Below, piece by piece: positions 33,101 to 41,728 of a stretch of DNA of 63,499 bases (position 1 is its first letter; the number at the start of each line of letters is the position of its first letter). The stretch is taken from contig SFIR01000009.1 of assembly GCA_004556165.1 (NCBI GenBank), positions 1 through 63,499 on the forward strand. The letters are read 5' to 3'. The notes under the pieces were generated by a model. That model saw nothing but the letters and a program-made list of their open reading frames with translations, was not told the DNA's origin and did not search any database. The translations under genes were made by a program, and so were the position numbers. This DNA is from Clostridiales bacterium (GTDB taxonomy: Bacteria > Bacillota > Clostridia > Christensenellales > CAG-138).

Positions 33101-34399
33101 TTACTGCCTAAGAGCTTCTGCTGTTCTGTTAAGCTCATAGATAGCTTTTTCTATGTCAATAGTGCTGTATTCTCCGTATCTATACAGGATTTTTCCTTTT
33201 ACCATAGTTAAGCAGACGTCTGAACCGGATGCGGAATAAACTACTGTTGATATCGGATCATATATCGGCTGCAGCTTGGCCTTGTGGATATCAAGCATTA
33301 TGAGGTCTGCCTCCATTCCGGCTTTAAGCATTCCGATCTCATTTTCGCGCCCCTGGGCTTTGGCTCCGTTTACGGTAGCTAACTTCAATGCCCGGTATGC
33401 ATTTATCTTTGTCGGGTCATTATGGATATGCTTTGCAAGCAGAGCGGAAAGCTTTATTTCTTCAAAAAGATCCAAATTATTATTGGAAGCACAGCCATCG
33501 GTTCCGAGCGAAACATTGACGCCTCGTGAAATCATTTCGTCAATATCTGCAATCCCCGAAGCAAGCTTCAGATTGGAAACGGGATTATGCGCTACGCTTG
33601 CATGATGCTCGGCAAGAATATCAATGTCTTTGCTGCAGAGCCAAACCCCGTGGGCCGCGATAACCCGATTGCGGAAGACTCCGTATTTTTCCAAAACCTG
33701 AACGGGAGTGAGCCCGTACCGGGAGATGCATTCCGCATGCTCCGATTTTGTCTCCGAGATATGAATTTGAGTTACAAGATCGTGTTCATAGGCTAATTCG
33801 GCGATCTTTTCCCAAACACAAGGCTTTGAAGTGTATTCCCCGTGTATGGCGGCATCTGCGCGAATACGTCCTCCGTCAAAGCCGTGCCAATCTCGGATAA
33901 GCTCCATCGTCTCGGTCACTGCTCTGTCCTTTTCAAAACAGAAGTCGTCGGAGAATGCAGTAATCCCGTTGCTGAGTGATGCCCTGATACCGGTCTCGGA
34001 AACAAGCCTCGCCGCGTCGGGTTCGTAGAAATACATGTCGGAAAATGAAGTCGTACCGCTTGCAAGCATTTCCGCAATAGCTATCCGAGTTCCGGCAATT
34101 ATCGCATTGCGATCCAATTTTGCTTCGGCAGGGAAGATCTTATCAAATAACCAGGGCTTCAGCGCATAATCATCTGCATAACCGCGTAGCACGGTCATTG
34201 CGGCATGTCCGTGCGTATTGATAAGCCCGGGCATAACAATATTGCCTGCTGCATCAATGGTTTCTTTTGATGAAACTCCCGCAGGTTCGCTGCCGATAAA
34301 TGCGATTTTGCCGCAGGAAATACCGATGCTGCCGTAAACAACGGGTGAAGAGTCATCCATTGTTATTATCTGAGCATTGCGGATCAGGCAGTCAAGCAT
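33101..34399 (-). CDS. mtaD: amidohydrolase, MTA/SAH (or adenosine) deaminase
   Basis: 432 aa. Amidohydrolase fold of the MtaD/SsnA/TrzN group: metal ligands in MPGLINTHGHAAMTVLRG (HxH), HGEYTS, AAHGVWL and GTDGCASNN (Asp). Characterised relatives deaminate 5'-methylthioadenosine, S-adenosylhomocysteine or adenosine to the inosine forms. The setting supports this: it overlaps punA by 1 bp, and ahcY leads the same operon. Typical length. Exact substrate cannot be decided from sequence. Confidence 0.87.
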   Translation of the reverse strand: MLDCLIRNAQIITMDDSSPVVYGSIGISCGKIAFIGSEPAGVSSKETIDAAGNIVMPGLINTHGHAAMTVLRGYADDYALKPWLFDKIFPAEAKLDRNAIIAGTRIAIAEMLASGTTSFSDMYFYEPDAARLVSETGIRASLSNGITAFSDDFCFEKDRAVTETMELIRDWHGFDGGRIRADAAIHGEYTSKPCVWEKIAELAYEHDLVTQIHISETKSEHAECISRYGLTPVQVLEKYGVFRNRVIAAHGVWLCSKDIDILAEHHASVAHNPVSNLKLASGIADIDEMISRGVNVSLGTDGCASNNNLDLFEEIKLSALLAKHIHNDPTKINAYRALKLATVNGAKAQGRENEIGMLKAGMEADLIMLDIHKAKLQPIYDPISTVVYSASGSDVCLTMVKGKILYRYGEYSTIDIEKAIYELNRTAEALRQ

Positions 34400-35223
34400 C
34401 AGGACAGCCTCCGAAGAAATTCAATCACATATTTGCAGAATTTTGCGCTTGCGGCTTTCCCGGCAGCGATAACCTCGTCGCCGTCGAGAGGCTTTTCGAG
34501 TATTCCCGAAGCCATATTTGTGACGAGGGTGATGCCCAAAATGCGCATGCCGCAGTGCCGCGCGGCAATGCATTCGGGAACAGTACTCATTCCAACGGCA
34601 TCAGCGCCGAGAATACGCATTGCACGTATTTCGGCAGGCGTTTCGTACTGTGGACCGGTACAGTAAAAATAAACGCCTTCTCGCACGGAATCCCCGAATG
34701 AGGATACCGTATCGCGGAAAAGCTGCATGTATTCCCTGTCAAATACCTTGCTCATGTCCGGAAATCTCGGCCCGAACTCATCCAAATTCTTGCCGATAAG
34801 CGGATTCATTCCGTTCAGCTTAATAAAATCATTGATAAGCATAAGGTCGCCGACGTTAAAGGAAGTATTGATGCCTCCGGCGGCATTGGTTATTATCATT
34901 TTATCAATTCCGATCAGTTTAGCTAAACGTATCGGGAAAACAACCTGTTCGGCAGTCCAGCCTTCGTAAAAATGCAGCCTGCCCTGCATCATCAGCAACC
35001 TTTTTTCTCCGAGAATGCCTGCAACAAACCTACCCTTGTGGCCGAGAGCGGTGCTTGAACACATATTCGGAATGTCTTTATAATCAATGATTATCGGATC
35101 GGGGCAGATTTCTGCCAGATCGCCGAGCCCCGAGCCGAGTATAATCAGCACCTCGGGGTTAAAATCACCGAGCCTGTCCGACAGGCATTTTGCGGCTTCG
35201 TTGTATTCGGAAATTGTGTACAT
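34399..35223 (-). CDS. punA: purine nucleoside phosphorylase
   Basis: 274 aa, class I trimeric PNP (PunA/DeoD-II). Splits inosine, guanosine or related nucleosides with phosphate to base plus ribose 1-phosphate. Motifs: LIILGSGLGDLAE, STALGHKGRF (phosphate site), QGRLHFYEGW, TNAAGGIN, YETPAEIRAMRILGADAVGMSTVPE and LVTNMASG. Between bofA and mtaD in the ahcY operon; its ribose 1-phosphate could enter the pentose pathway through DeoB (534). Confidence 0.96.
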   Translation of the reverse strand: MYTISEYNEAAKCLSDRLGDFNPEVLIILGSGLGDLAEICPDPIIIDYKDIPNMCSSTALGHKGRFVAGILGEKRLLMMQGRLHFYEGWTAEQVVFPIRLAKLIGIDKMIITNAAGGINTSFNVGDLMLINDFIKLNGMNPLIGKNLDEFGPRFPDMSKVFDREYMQLFRDTVSSFGDSVREGVYFYCTGPQYETPAEIRAMRILGADAVGMSTVPECIAARHCGMRILGITLVTNMASGILEKPLDGDEVIAAGKAASAKFCKYVIEFLRRLS

Positions 35224-35238
35224 AGCTTCCTCCTGCGA

Positions 35239-35526
35239 TTACAGTATCAGAGAAATAATCAGAAGCACGATTACACCGGGCACACCGAAAATGCCGGTAA
35301 CGAGCGCGGACCACCATGTGATAGGTATGGCAAGTGCCGAAATATTAAGAAGCCCTGCAAAAACAAAGTTGAATATGAACAGGATAACCGCACCGATAAG
35401 TGCATTGATCAAGAGCTTGATAAAAACCTTGATGCTGAGATGGAATACTTTGAAGATAAGAAACAGTACAACCAATACCGCTGCGAATACCAGCAGGGCG
35501 GATAACTGAAAACCTCCGGTTGGCAT
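35239..35526 (-). CDS. bofA: pro-sigma-K processing inhibitor BofA
   Basis: 95 aa with two long hydrophobic segments (about 8-30 and 35-60) and the BofA C-terminus VTGIFGVPGVIVLL. In Bacillus BofA holds back the SpoIVFB protease so that sigma-K is activated at the right time in the mother cell; many Clostridia keep the gene. The neighbouring yaaL homologue matches the Bacillus yaaL-bofA order. Supports a spore-forming organism. Confidence 0.88.
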   Translation of the reverse strand: MPTGGFQLSALLVFAAVLVVLFLIFKVFHLSIKVFIKLLINALIGAVILFIFNFVFAGLLNISALAIPITWWSALVTGIFGVPGVIVLLIISLIL

Positions 35527-35541
35527 AAAAATCCTCCATGT

Positions 35542-35748
35542 CTATTGATTTGAAGAAGCTCCTATACCGGCCTCAACACGCTTTTTGCTAAGAAGAAAGA
35601 TGTATCGCTGCTTTGCCGCTTCGACTTCCAGCGAAGCGAATCTGACCTCGTCGCCTTTGGCGTTCTCAAATTTCTTCGATGCAAGCTTCCAAGCATTCAG
35701 CGCAGCGGTAATCTCATCCCGTACAGGGCTGTTCTTTACTGAAAACAT
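35542..35748 (-). CDS. yaaL: YaaL-like DUF2508 protein
   Basis: 68 aa, predicted helical, with DEITAALNAWKLASKKFENA and SLEVEAAKQRYIFLLSKKR. Small conserved protein of unknown function found next to bofA in Firmicutes, as here (15 bp apart). Confidence 0.8.
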   Translation of the reverse strand: MFSVKNSPVRDEITAALNAWKLASKKFENAKGDEVRFASLEVEAAKQRYIFLLSKKRVEAGIGASSNQ

Positions 35749-35821
35749 TATACAATACCTTCCGTTTCTTTACAAGTATTACTAATACTATGCAGATACG
35801 GAAGGATTATACATTCCTATT

Positions 35822-37060
35822 TTACTTTCCGTTCAGGTAAGCCTTCTGCTCATCGGTCAACGTATCAAGCCCAAGGTTCATGGCACGAAGCTTCATATTT
35901 ATTATTTCATCATCAATTTCCTTGGGAACGTTATAAAGCCCGGGAGCAAGCTCCTTGCCGTGCAGCGCAAGATAACGCGCAGACAGCGCCTGAATTGCGA
36001 AGCTCAGATCCATTATCTCCGCAGGATGCCCGTTGCCTGCAACGATATTGACAAGTCTGCCGTCTGCAAGCAGGTTGAGGGTCCTTCCGTCGGGCATAGC
36101 ATATCCGGTTATGAACGGCTTGCGCTCGGAAACGCTGCAGGCAAGCTCTTCAAGGTCGGTTTTATTGATTTCTACATCAAAATGCCCGGCGTTTGCAAGA
36201 AGGACATTATTCTTCATCTTTTCAAAATGACGCTTTACGATAACATCCTTGCATCCGGTTGCGGTAATGAAAATATCTCCAAGAGGAGCGGCGTCATCCA
36301 TCTTCATGACGCGGAAACCGTCCATTGCGGCTTCGAGTGCTCGGAAGGGATTGACCTCGGTAACTATTACGTTCGCACCGAGCCCTTTTGCACGCATCGC
36401 AATACCGCTCGAACAGAAGCCGTAACCTGCGACGACGACGGTTCTTCCTGCAACCATGTTGTTGGTTGAATACATGATACCGTCCCATACGCTCTGACCG
36501 GTGCCGTGACGGTTGTCGAACAGATGCTTACAGTCCGCATCGTTTACCGCAAGCATGGGGAAGGGAAGGGAACCGTCCTTTGCTCTTGCTCGGAGCTTAT
36601 GGATACCGGTGGTGGTCTCTTCACAGCCTCCGATAAGGTTGACGGCATATTCCGGATGCTTTTCGGTAAGCATTGAAACGAATTCTCCGCCGTCATCAAT
36701 AATAATGTGGGGCTTGAATTCAAGAACTCTGCGTATATGCTCGTAGTATTCGTCCTCGGTTGCTCCGAAAAATGCGTGAACGTCCATACCCTCCTCCGCA
36801 AGAGCGGCACAGATATCATCCTTGGTTGAGAGCGGGTTGCTTCCTGTAATGGATACTTCCGCGCCTCCGTCGCGTAGGACTAATCCGAGGTAAGCGGTTT
36901 TTGCTTCAAGATGTACGCAAACCGAAATACGCATGCCCTTAAAAGGCTGTTCACGAATAAACTGTTCACGAATCTCCGAAAGAACGGGCATAAAATCCTT
37001 AACCCATTCGATTCTCTTTTTCCCGAGAGGGGCAAGCGAAACATCTCTGATAGTACTCAT
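35822..37060 (-). CDS. ahcY: adenosylhomocysteinase
   Basis: 412 aa. Reversibly hydrolyses S-adenosylhomocysteine to homocysteine and adenosine, using tightly bound NAD. Seen: substrate-domain HLEAKTAYL, EETTTGIHKL, NDADCKHLFDNRHGTGQSVWDGI, and the NAD-binding VVVAGYGFCSSGIAMRAKGLGA. It ends early in ...AYLNGK and lacks the KPxxYRY tail of the longer eukaryotic/proteobacterial type, as usual for this shorter bacterial group. Start chosen at ATG 37060 after AAAGGAG; the longer frame reaches into the promoter. Leads the operon ahcY-yaaL-bofA-punA-mtaD. Confidence 0.95.
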   Translation of the reverse strand: MSTIRDVSLAPLGKKRIEWVKDFMPVLSEIREQFIREQPFKGMRISVCVHLEAKTAYLGLVLRDGGAEVSITGSNPLSTKDDICAALAEEGMDVHAFFGATEDEYYEHIRRVLEFKPHIIIDDGGEFVSMLTEKHPEYAVNLIGGCEETTTGIHKLRARAKDGSLPFPMLAVNDADCKHLFDNRHGTGQSVWDGIMYSTNNMVAGRTVVVAGYGFCSSGIAMRAKGLGANVIVTEVNPFRALEAAMDGFRVMKMDDAAPLGDIFITATGCKDVIVKRHFEKMKNNVLLANAGHFDVEINKTDLEELACSVSERKPFITGYAMPDGRTLNLLADGRLVNIVAGNGHPAEIMDLSFAIQALSARYLALHGKELAPGLYNVPKEIDDEIINMKLRAMNLGLDTLTDEQKAYLNGK

Positions 37061-37088
37061 CACTGATCTCCTTTGTAAATCTAAACCA

Positions 37089-37119
37089 ATTATAGCATAT
37101 TTAGCTGTCGGAGAGTCAA
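37089..37119 (-). promoter_or_regulatory. probable promoter of the ahcY operon
   Basis: Minus strand perfect TATAAT (37089-37094) and TTGACT (37114-37119) with a long 19-bp spacer. Confidence 0.5.
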
Positions 37120-37186
37120 AGACAATCAAATATACTATAATGCTTTACCCAAATATGGCAGATAGATGAATTCTGAAAACATGGTA

Positions 37187-37215
37187 TTGTAAAAAACGTA
37201 CCGATTCGGTATAAT
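37187..37215 (+). promoter_or_regulatory. promoter of the zinc-ribbon membrane protein gene
   Basis: TTGTAA (37187-37192), 17-bp spacer, TATAAT (37210-37215). Confidence 0.75.
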
Positions 37216-37272
37216 GAGCATGAATACATAGATAGCTTGTCAGATTCTGAAAATATTTGGAGGTATTATCTA

Positions 37273-38982
37273 ATGAAATGCAATACTTGCGGCGCAGAGA
37301 ACCCGGATAGGGCAAAATTCTGCAGTGAATGCGGTTCGTACCTCGGCGCCATGAACGCAGAACTCACTGAAGATATGTCCGGTGAAGCTGATCTTGAGGC
37401 GGCCGGCGAAGCCGATCTTGATGCCGCTGAGCGCATGTTTTCCGAAGGAGTCGAGAGCTGGAATTCGGTCACCCAAACGGCTAAGCCCAATACGGAACCG
37501 AATACGGACGAAAAAGGCTATTATCATTCCGAAGAGAAAAAGCCCGAGCAGAACGAGAATGCTGCTGCTTGGCAGAAAGAGCGCACCCGTCAAAGAGCAA
37601 CATATAATCAGCAGCGCCGTTCCGAGAGCATACCCTCCGAAGCATATCAAGACGAGGATAATTCGGATGATTCGCATGCCTATGAAAGAAGACAGAAAAA
37701 CCTGATTTCGATCGCTTTTGCCGTTATCGCATTATTGTGTCTTGTTTTGGTGTTGGTTCTTGCGGACCCGTTCAAGTGGTTTGCAGGCGGCAATGAACCT
37801 GATCCGAATAATCCGACCGATACGCATTCGGTGGTCATTAAACCCAGCGAGGATATTCCTGACTTTTATCTCATCACGGTGAATGCAGCCGAAGGTGATG
37901 AGGTTATCTTCGAATCCAGCCGCGGCATGAGCACGAGCAGCATTGTATCCGATAAAGGCTATGTAATATTTAATATTGATGTAAGAAATCTGCTGCCCGA
38001 TGCTCCTATTGATACGGATACTTATGTCGTCGTTCCCAAGATTTTTGTGATTAAATCGGGAGAGACAGAACGGACTCAAATCAGTTCTCCGACGGTTGAG
38101 ATAACGAATATCCCGACATTTGCCGTAAATTTCGATAATCAGACGGCGAGCGGAGCGGAGACAGATCTCGGCACTTTGGATGGCGGAACGCTCTATATAT
38201 CCGGCAATGTAACTCCCGGCCTCAACATAACGATTACTGTTGATAATCAGGCTATTCCCATAAACGGAAGCACATTTGAGTATTCTAAATTGTACGATAA
38301 AGTCGGAATCTATTACGCAGAATTCAGAGCAACCTGCAATGGCTATCGCTCGTTCACTCACTCTTTTAAGTTTGCGGTTGAGGAAGATCTTGCTCCCGAG
38401 GAAGTCGTACATATCGGCAGGGACGTGTATTCCAGATGCTTGGCGGATTCGGATACGATTACTATTACCGGATCGGTTCCTGCCGGCGCAATTGTCAGCG
38501 TTGAACCGCGTTCCGAAGGCCTGAGCATAACCGAAATCCCCACTGTTGATGCTAACGGAAACTTCAGCTTCACCGTTCAGATGTCAACGCCAATCAGAAG
38601 CTATGATATGATTATTCGCGCTGAACTCCTGAACGGCAATACCTATGAGAGACCTTTTGCCGTACAGCGTCCTCCGAAGTATTCGGAATATGTTCCGACA
38701 TGCTGGGGATGCAATTACGAGGATATGTGCCGCGCAAAGGCTATCAATGATCAACAGGCCTTCAAAATCGTGGGAACGGTTATTGAGATGCTCAGCGATG
38801 AAGATTGTCAGCGAGCGAAGCTGCAGCTTTCTTCGGGTCAAATCATCATTCTCAATTACTATAACCATTATGCAGGTTCAAGCACTTTGGCTGCCGGTCA
38901 ATTTGTTACAATGTACGGCTATTCTCTGGGCTTGAACAGTGATGGAGTCTTAGAGGTATTCATCTGGTTCGTAAACGATTAA
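37273..38982 (+). CDS. zinc-ribbon protein with transmembrane segment and Ig-like/OB-like outer region
   Basis: 569 aa, function unknown. N-terminal zinc ribbon CNTCG...CSECG (residues 3-21) lies in the cytoplasm; an acidic and then basic low-complexity linker (30-145) follows, then one transmembrane segment LISIAFAVIALLCLVLVLVLA (near 150). The outside part contains repeated beta-sandwich-like blocks (TVNAAEGDEVIFESS; ISGNVTPGLNITITVDNQ; TITGSVPAGAIVSVEP) resembling bacterial Ig-like repeats, and a C-terminal segment (FKIVGTVIEML...GQIIILNYYN) like an OB fold. Such zinc-ribbon/TM/Ig proteins are frequent in Clostridia without known role. ATG 37273 has GGAGG upstream. Confidence 0.75.
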   Translation: MKCNTCGAENPDRAKFCSECGSYLGAMNAELTEDMSGEADLEAAGEADLDAAERMFSEGVESWNSVTQTAKPNTEPNTDEKGYYHSEEKKPEQNENAAAWQKERTRQRATYNQQRRSESIPSEAYQDEDNSDDSHAYERRQKNLISIAFAVIALLCLVLVLVLADPFKWFAGGNEPDPNNPTDTHSVVIKPSEDIPDFYLITVNAAEGDEVIFESSRGMSTSSIVSDKGYVIFNIDVRNLLPDAPIDTDTYVVVPKIFVIKSGETERTQISSPTVEITNIPTFAVNFDNQTASGAETDLGTLDGGTLYISGNVTPGLNITITVDNQAIPINGSTFEYSKLYDKVGIYYAEFRATCNGYRSFTHSFKFAVEEDLAPEEVVHIGRDVYSRCLADSDTITITGSVPAGAIVSVEPRSEGLSITEIPTVDANGNFSFTVQMSTPIRSYDMIIRAELLNGNTYERPFAVQRPPKYSEYVPTCWGCNYEDMCRAKAINDQQAFKIVGTVIEMLSDEDCQRAKLQLSSGQIIILNYYNHYAGSSTLAAGQFVTMYGYSLGLNSDGVLEVFIWFVND

Positions 38983-38986
38983 AGCT

Positions 38987-39244
38987 ATGAAGGTTTGGGG
39001 AAGAATAAGAAAGGATAATAAGACGATCTCGGATTGCGTTTTTGAAATTCCGGAAAAGACGGCTGATGCCGTGTCGGACTGGAACGAACCGATAGGGGAG
39101 ATATGCCGAAAACTGGATCTTGCCCGTCCGATAATTCTCAAAAAGCATATTGATGATTTTGAGAAATTTTCCCACACCCATTTCAAGCAGCGTGATTTTA
39201 TGGAGCCGATAGACTTTGACAGGCTGGAAATAGAGCTGTTCTGA
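38987..39244 (+). CDS. small protein of unknown function
   Basis: 85 aa, soluble, not recognised. Mixed charged sequence (MKVWGRIRKDNKTI... KKHIDDFEKFSHTHFKQRDFMEPIDFDRLEIELF) with a conserved look and no cysteine pair or membrane helix. Starts 4 bp after the zinc-ribbon protein stop, so it is co-transcribed and probably translationally coupled; no separate ribosome site is evident. Confidence 0.65.
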   Translation: MKVWGRIRKDNKTISDCVFEIPEKTADAVSDWNEPIGEICRKLDLARPIILKKHIDDFEKFSHTHFKQRDFMEPIDFDRLEIELF

Positions 39245-39322
39245 TTTTCCAGACATAGTAAAGCTTCTTGAAGCGCATAATATGCGTAAAAAGCCCGTTT
39301 AGGGCAAAAAGGAGTTGATACT

Positions 39323-39559
39323 ATGGATACGCTTTCTTTGATATTGATTATAATCGGCGCGCTCAATTGGGGCCTTGTAGGAATTTTCCAATTCGACCTC
39401 GTAGCTGCCATTTTCGGCGGCATGAGCGGCGTGGTGTCAAGGATTATCTATACCATTGTAGGTCTTGCCGGCATCTGGGGGATCACTCTCCTGTTCCGCA
39501 AAAGGAACAGAGCTGCATTCTCTGCCGATACCCATGATGACGATGATTTTCAGGATTGA
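39323..39559 (+). CDS. DUF378 (YuzA-like) membrane protein
   Basis: 78 aa with two membrane segments (about 4-25 and 34-58), separated by FDLVAAIFGG. The segment IIGALNWGLVGIFQFDLVA is diagnostic of DUF378. Acidic C-terminal tail (DTHDDDDFQD). Function of the family unknown. AAAGGAG precedes the start. Confidence 0.88.
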   Translation: MDTLSLILIIIGALNWGLVGIFQFDLVAAIFGGMSGVVSRIIYTIVGLAGIWGITLLFRKRNRAAFSADTHDDDDFQD

Positions 39560-39606
39560 TTGAATTCCTATTAAAAACGTCGGTTCTGAGAATAAAAACC
39601 AAATGC

Positions 39607-39646
39607 GAAAAAGCAGCAAAAACATCGGTTCTTGCTGCTTTTTGAT
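39607..39646. terminator. bidirectional terminator
   Basis: AAAAAGCAGCAA / TTGCTGCTTTTT stem between the converging DUF378 and lipoprotein genes. Confidence 0.8.
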
Positions 39647-39685
39647 TTTCACATGCAGTTACGGTACGGTCAAATACTCTGCCGA

Positions 39686-40735
39686 TCAGTCGAACCTTGC
39701 AATGACATGGGCGACCGTGCTCCCGATAAGGTCAACAAGGTTTTCATAGGCGTGAGTTTCCTCCTCCTGAATAGCTAACTGCGGATTGGATGAAACGAGA
39801 TTGCCGAAGATATCGTACCAGCCTAAAAACTCATGCCCTTCCTCCGGAGTGGCGGTTATTGAATAGCACGGTAACCAATCCGAATCCGGAACAGAGTACA
39901 GACCGACTCCGACATATCCGCCGTCGGAGGATTCAACGGTGATGTTTGCGGAAATCAGCGGCTGAAAATCATCATAGGGCCACCAGCAATGATCAAGCTG
40001 CATAATATCCGAGAGGGGAAGCATGACCCAATTAAAGGATTCAAGGCTTGGGCATTCTTCGATAGTCAGGAACCTGAAAGGCATGCTGCCCTTAACGATT
40101 CTTTCAAGAATCGGACATGATTTGATGTAGAGCTTCGGACTGTCGCATTCGCTTACATCTATTTCGGTTATTTCAAGCCCTATAACCGTAAGCTCCGCGA
40201 GTCTGCCGCAGGTGTGTAAATCGAGCTTTCCAACCGGTGCGGACTGTGTCGTTTTTGCGAAGTTAAGGCTAACCGAACATAGTCTTCCGTTTTCATCCCA
40301 TGTGAAGTCGTCGCTTACAAAGCGAATATCTCTGAACTCACTAATTTGATTTACAGAGGAAGGATCGTGGTAGTTCGACCATGTTCCGGGGTCGTTGGGA
40401 TTATATACGAGACCGTTAATCGCCGCCAGCTTTTCACCGTTCTTCACTCCGTTTTTATCCTTGATTTCAAGGAAGCTGCGGACAGCGTTATAATCATGCT
40501 CGTTAAGGTCTTCCCTTGTGGGCGCGTAGATATTGGCGGGCTCGGTGGGGGAGGGAGTTTGTGTCGGAACCTCGGTGCGTTCTTCCCAAGGCGTAACTGC
40601 CGTATCGGGAGACTGCGTGGGTTCTTCTATCGGCGAGCCTTCGGGCTCCGGCGAATTTGACGTTTCATTTGCGCATGCGCAGAACAGAACGCACATTACT
40701 AATAGTACGCATGAAAGGATACGAATTTTTTTCAT
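39686..40735 (-). CDS. lipoprotein with LRR-like and InlB-repeat-like segments
   Basis: 349 aa. Lipoprotein signal (ILSCVLLVMCVLFCAC), then a Pro/Thr/Ser-rich linker (residues 25-68). The middle (about 165-245) reads as degenerate leucine-rich repeats (LDLHTCGRLAELTVIGLEITEIDVS, LYIKSCPILERI, LTIEECPSLESF). The C-terminal part, ITATPEEGHEFLGWYDIFGN, resembles an InlB B-type/Flg_new repeat. This suggests a surface-attached binding protein. No enzyme motif. ATG 40735 follows GGAGG. Confidence 0.78.
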   Translation of the reverse strand: MKKIRILSCVLLVMCVLFCACANETSNSPEPEGSPIEEPTQSPDTAVTPWEERTEVPTQTPSPTEPANIYAPTREDLNEHDYNAVRSFLEIKDKNGVKNGEKLAAINGLVYNPNDPGTWSNYHDPSSVNQISEFRDIRFVSDDFTWDENGRLCSVSLNFAKTTQSAPVGKLDLHTCGRLAELTVIGLEITEIDVSECDSPKLYIKSCPILERIVKGSMPFRFLTIEECPSLESFNWVMLPLSDIMQLDHCWWPYDDFQPLISANITVESSDGGYVGVGLYSVPDSDWLPCYSITATPEEGHEFLGWYDIFGNLVSSNPQLAIQEEETHAYENLVDLIGSTVAHVIARFD

Positions 40736-40800
40736 TTGATTTTCCTCCGAGTTTGTTCATAATTTAGGCTTAACCGCACACATATACTGTGTACATATCC

Positions 40801-40828
40801 ATTGTACCTGACACATCAAAAAAATCAA
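40801..40828 (-). promoter_or_regulatory. promoter of the LRR-like lipoprotein gene
   Basis: Minus strand TTGATT (40823-40828), 16-bp spacer, TACAAT (40801-40806). Confidence 0.6.
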
Positions 40829-41001
40829 GTTGTTTTGTGACAATGATTATAATATATTTACATACTTTCAGTCAATGCTGATATTTGTTTTGAAGGTGAT
40901 TCTGAACCCCCAAAAACCATTTAGCGATTTGAGCATATGCTCTTGCGGGGCCAAATATGAAACACAGAATTCATATATATTGTTTTTTGCGAAAAAAGGT
41001 G

Positions 41002-41029
41002 TTGACATCCGCAAAATTATGTGTATAAT
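41002..41029 (+). promoter_or_regulatory. promoter of tRNA-Glu
   Basis: TTGACA (41002-41007), 16-bp spacer, TATAAT (41024-41029). Confidence 0.88.
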
Positions 41030-41060
41030 AGTCAATGTCCTAAGCGAAAGCAATATCTGT

Positions 41061-41136
41061 GCTCGGTTCGTCTAGTGGCCTAGGACACCGCCCTCTCACG
41101 GCGGTAACAGGGGTTCGACTCCCCTACCGGGTACCA
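41061..41136 (+). tRNA. tRNA-Glu (anticodon CTC)
   Basis: 76 nt, acceptor GCTCGGT/ACCGGGT, anticodon loop CTCTCAC (CTC, reads GAG), T-arm GGGGTTCGACTCCCC, encoded CCA. Confidence 0.93.
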
Positions 41137-41144
41137 TCCATTGA

Positions 41145-41175
41145 GCCATACTTTGATTCGAAGTATGGCTTTTTT
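41145..41175 (+). terminator. terminator of tRNA-Glu
   Basis: GCCATACTT / AAGTATGGC stem followed by six T. Confidence 0.9.
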
Positions 41176-41284
41176 CTATTCAAATCTTCTTCACTAATAA
41201 CCTTTGAAACTGATTACGGATGCTCAATGCTTAAACTTCAATTAACGGGCAAATTTGAATGTGATGAAACAGCGGACTGAGTAT

Positions 41285-41310
41285 ACAAAAAAGCACCCAC
41301 AAAGGGTGCT
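41285..41310 (-). terminator. terminator of tRNA-Ser(GGA)
   Basis: AGCACCC / GGGTGCT (41292-41298, 41304-41310) with six T on the minus strand. Confidence 0.85.
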
Positions 41311-41318
41311 CTTCTGTT

Positions 41319-41410
41319 TGGCGGAAAGAAAGGGATTCGAACCCTTGATACGGTTCCCCGTATACACGATTTCCAGTCGTGCGCCTTAGACCAAACTCAG
41401 CCATCTTTCC
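41319..41410 (-). tRNA. tRNA-Ser (anticodon GGA)
   Basis: 92-nt class II tRNA on the minus strand: acceptor GGAAAGA/TCTTTCC, anticodon loop CTGGAAA, long variable arm, encoded CCA. Confidence 0.95.
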
Positions 41411-41456
41411 ACACTCTATGACGCCTTATCGGGAATTCCCCAAACCGTGCTTATGT

Positions 41457-41485
41457 ATGATACAACAAAGCTTGCGAAAATGCAA
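41457..41485 (-). promoter_or_regulatory. promoter of tRNA-Ser(GGA)
   Basis: Minus strand TTGCAT (41480-41485), 17-bp spacer, TATCAT (41457-41462). Confidence 0.65.
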
Positions 41486-41631
41486 GTACTTTTTTTCATT
41501 TTTTTATATATAATTAGGGTGCGACAATCAGCATAATTATACCTTTTTAATACGGGGTTCTTTCACATCAATAATGCAAAATTACTGTACCTGAAAGAAA
41601 AAATATATACACAGAAGTGCTCGAAATGAGG

Positions 41632-41660
41632 TTGAATATGGAGCAGATTAGCGTTATAAT
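41632..41660 (+). promoter_or_regulatory. promoter of serC-serA
   Basis: TTGAAT (41632-41637), 17-bp spacer, TATAAT (41655-41660); leaves a leader of about 60 nt. Confidence 0.75.
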
Positions 41661-41728
41661 CGCATTGTCAAAGGTTATGTGTATTTCCTTAGACATACAA
41701 TTTAACCAAATTAAAAGGAGTTTTTGCA

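Larger units (their letters stand above)
40736..41060. other. divergent spacer between lipoprotein gene and tRNA-Glu
   Basis: Contains the two promoters described separately. An imperfect palindrome ACACATATACTGTGT (about 40778-40792), between the lipoprotein promoter and gene, could be an operator. Otherwise AT-rich and without a gene. Confidence 0.4.
41411..41728. other. spacer between tRNA-Ser(GGA) and serC
   Basis: Holds the divergent promoters listed separately and a long AT-rich stretch (41480-41620). I see no ORF, T-box or known riboswitch sequence. Confidence 0.5.

Noticed and set aside
41411..41728. Serine T-box before serC
   Set aside because: No GGTGGNACCGCG-type sequence or terminator is present in the leader.
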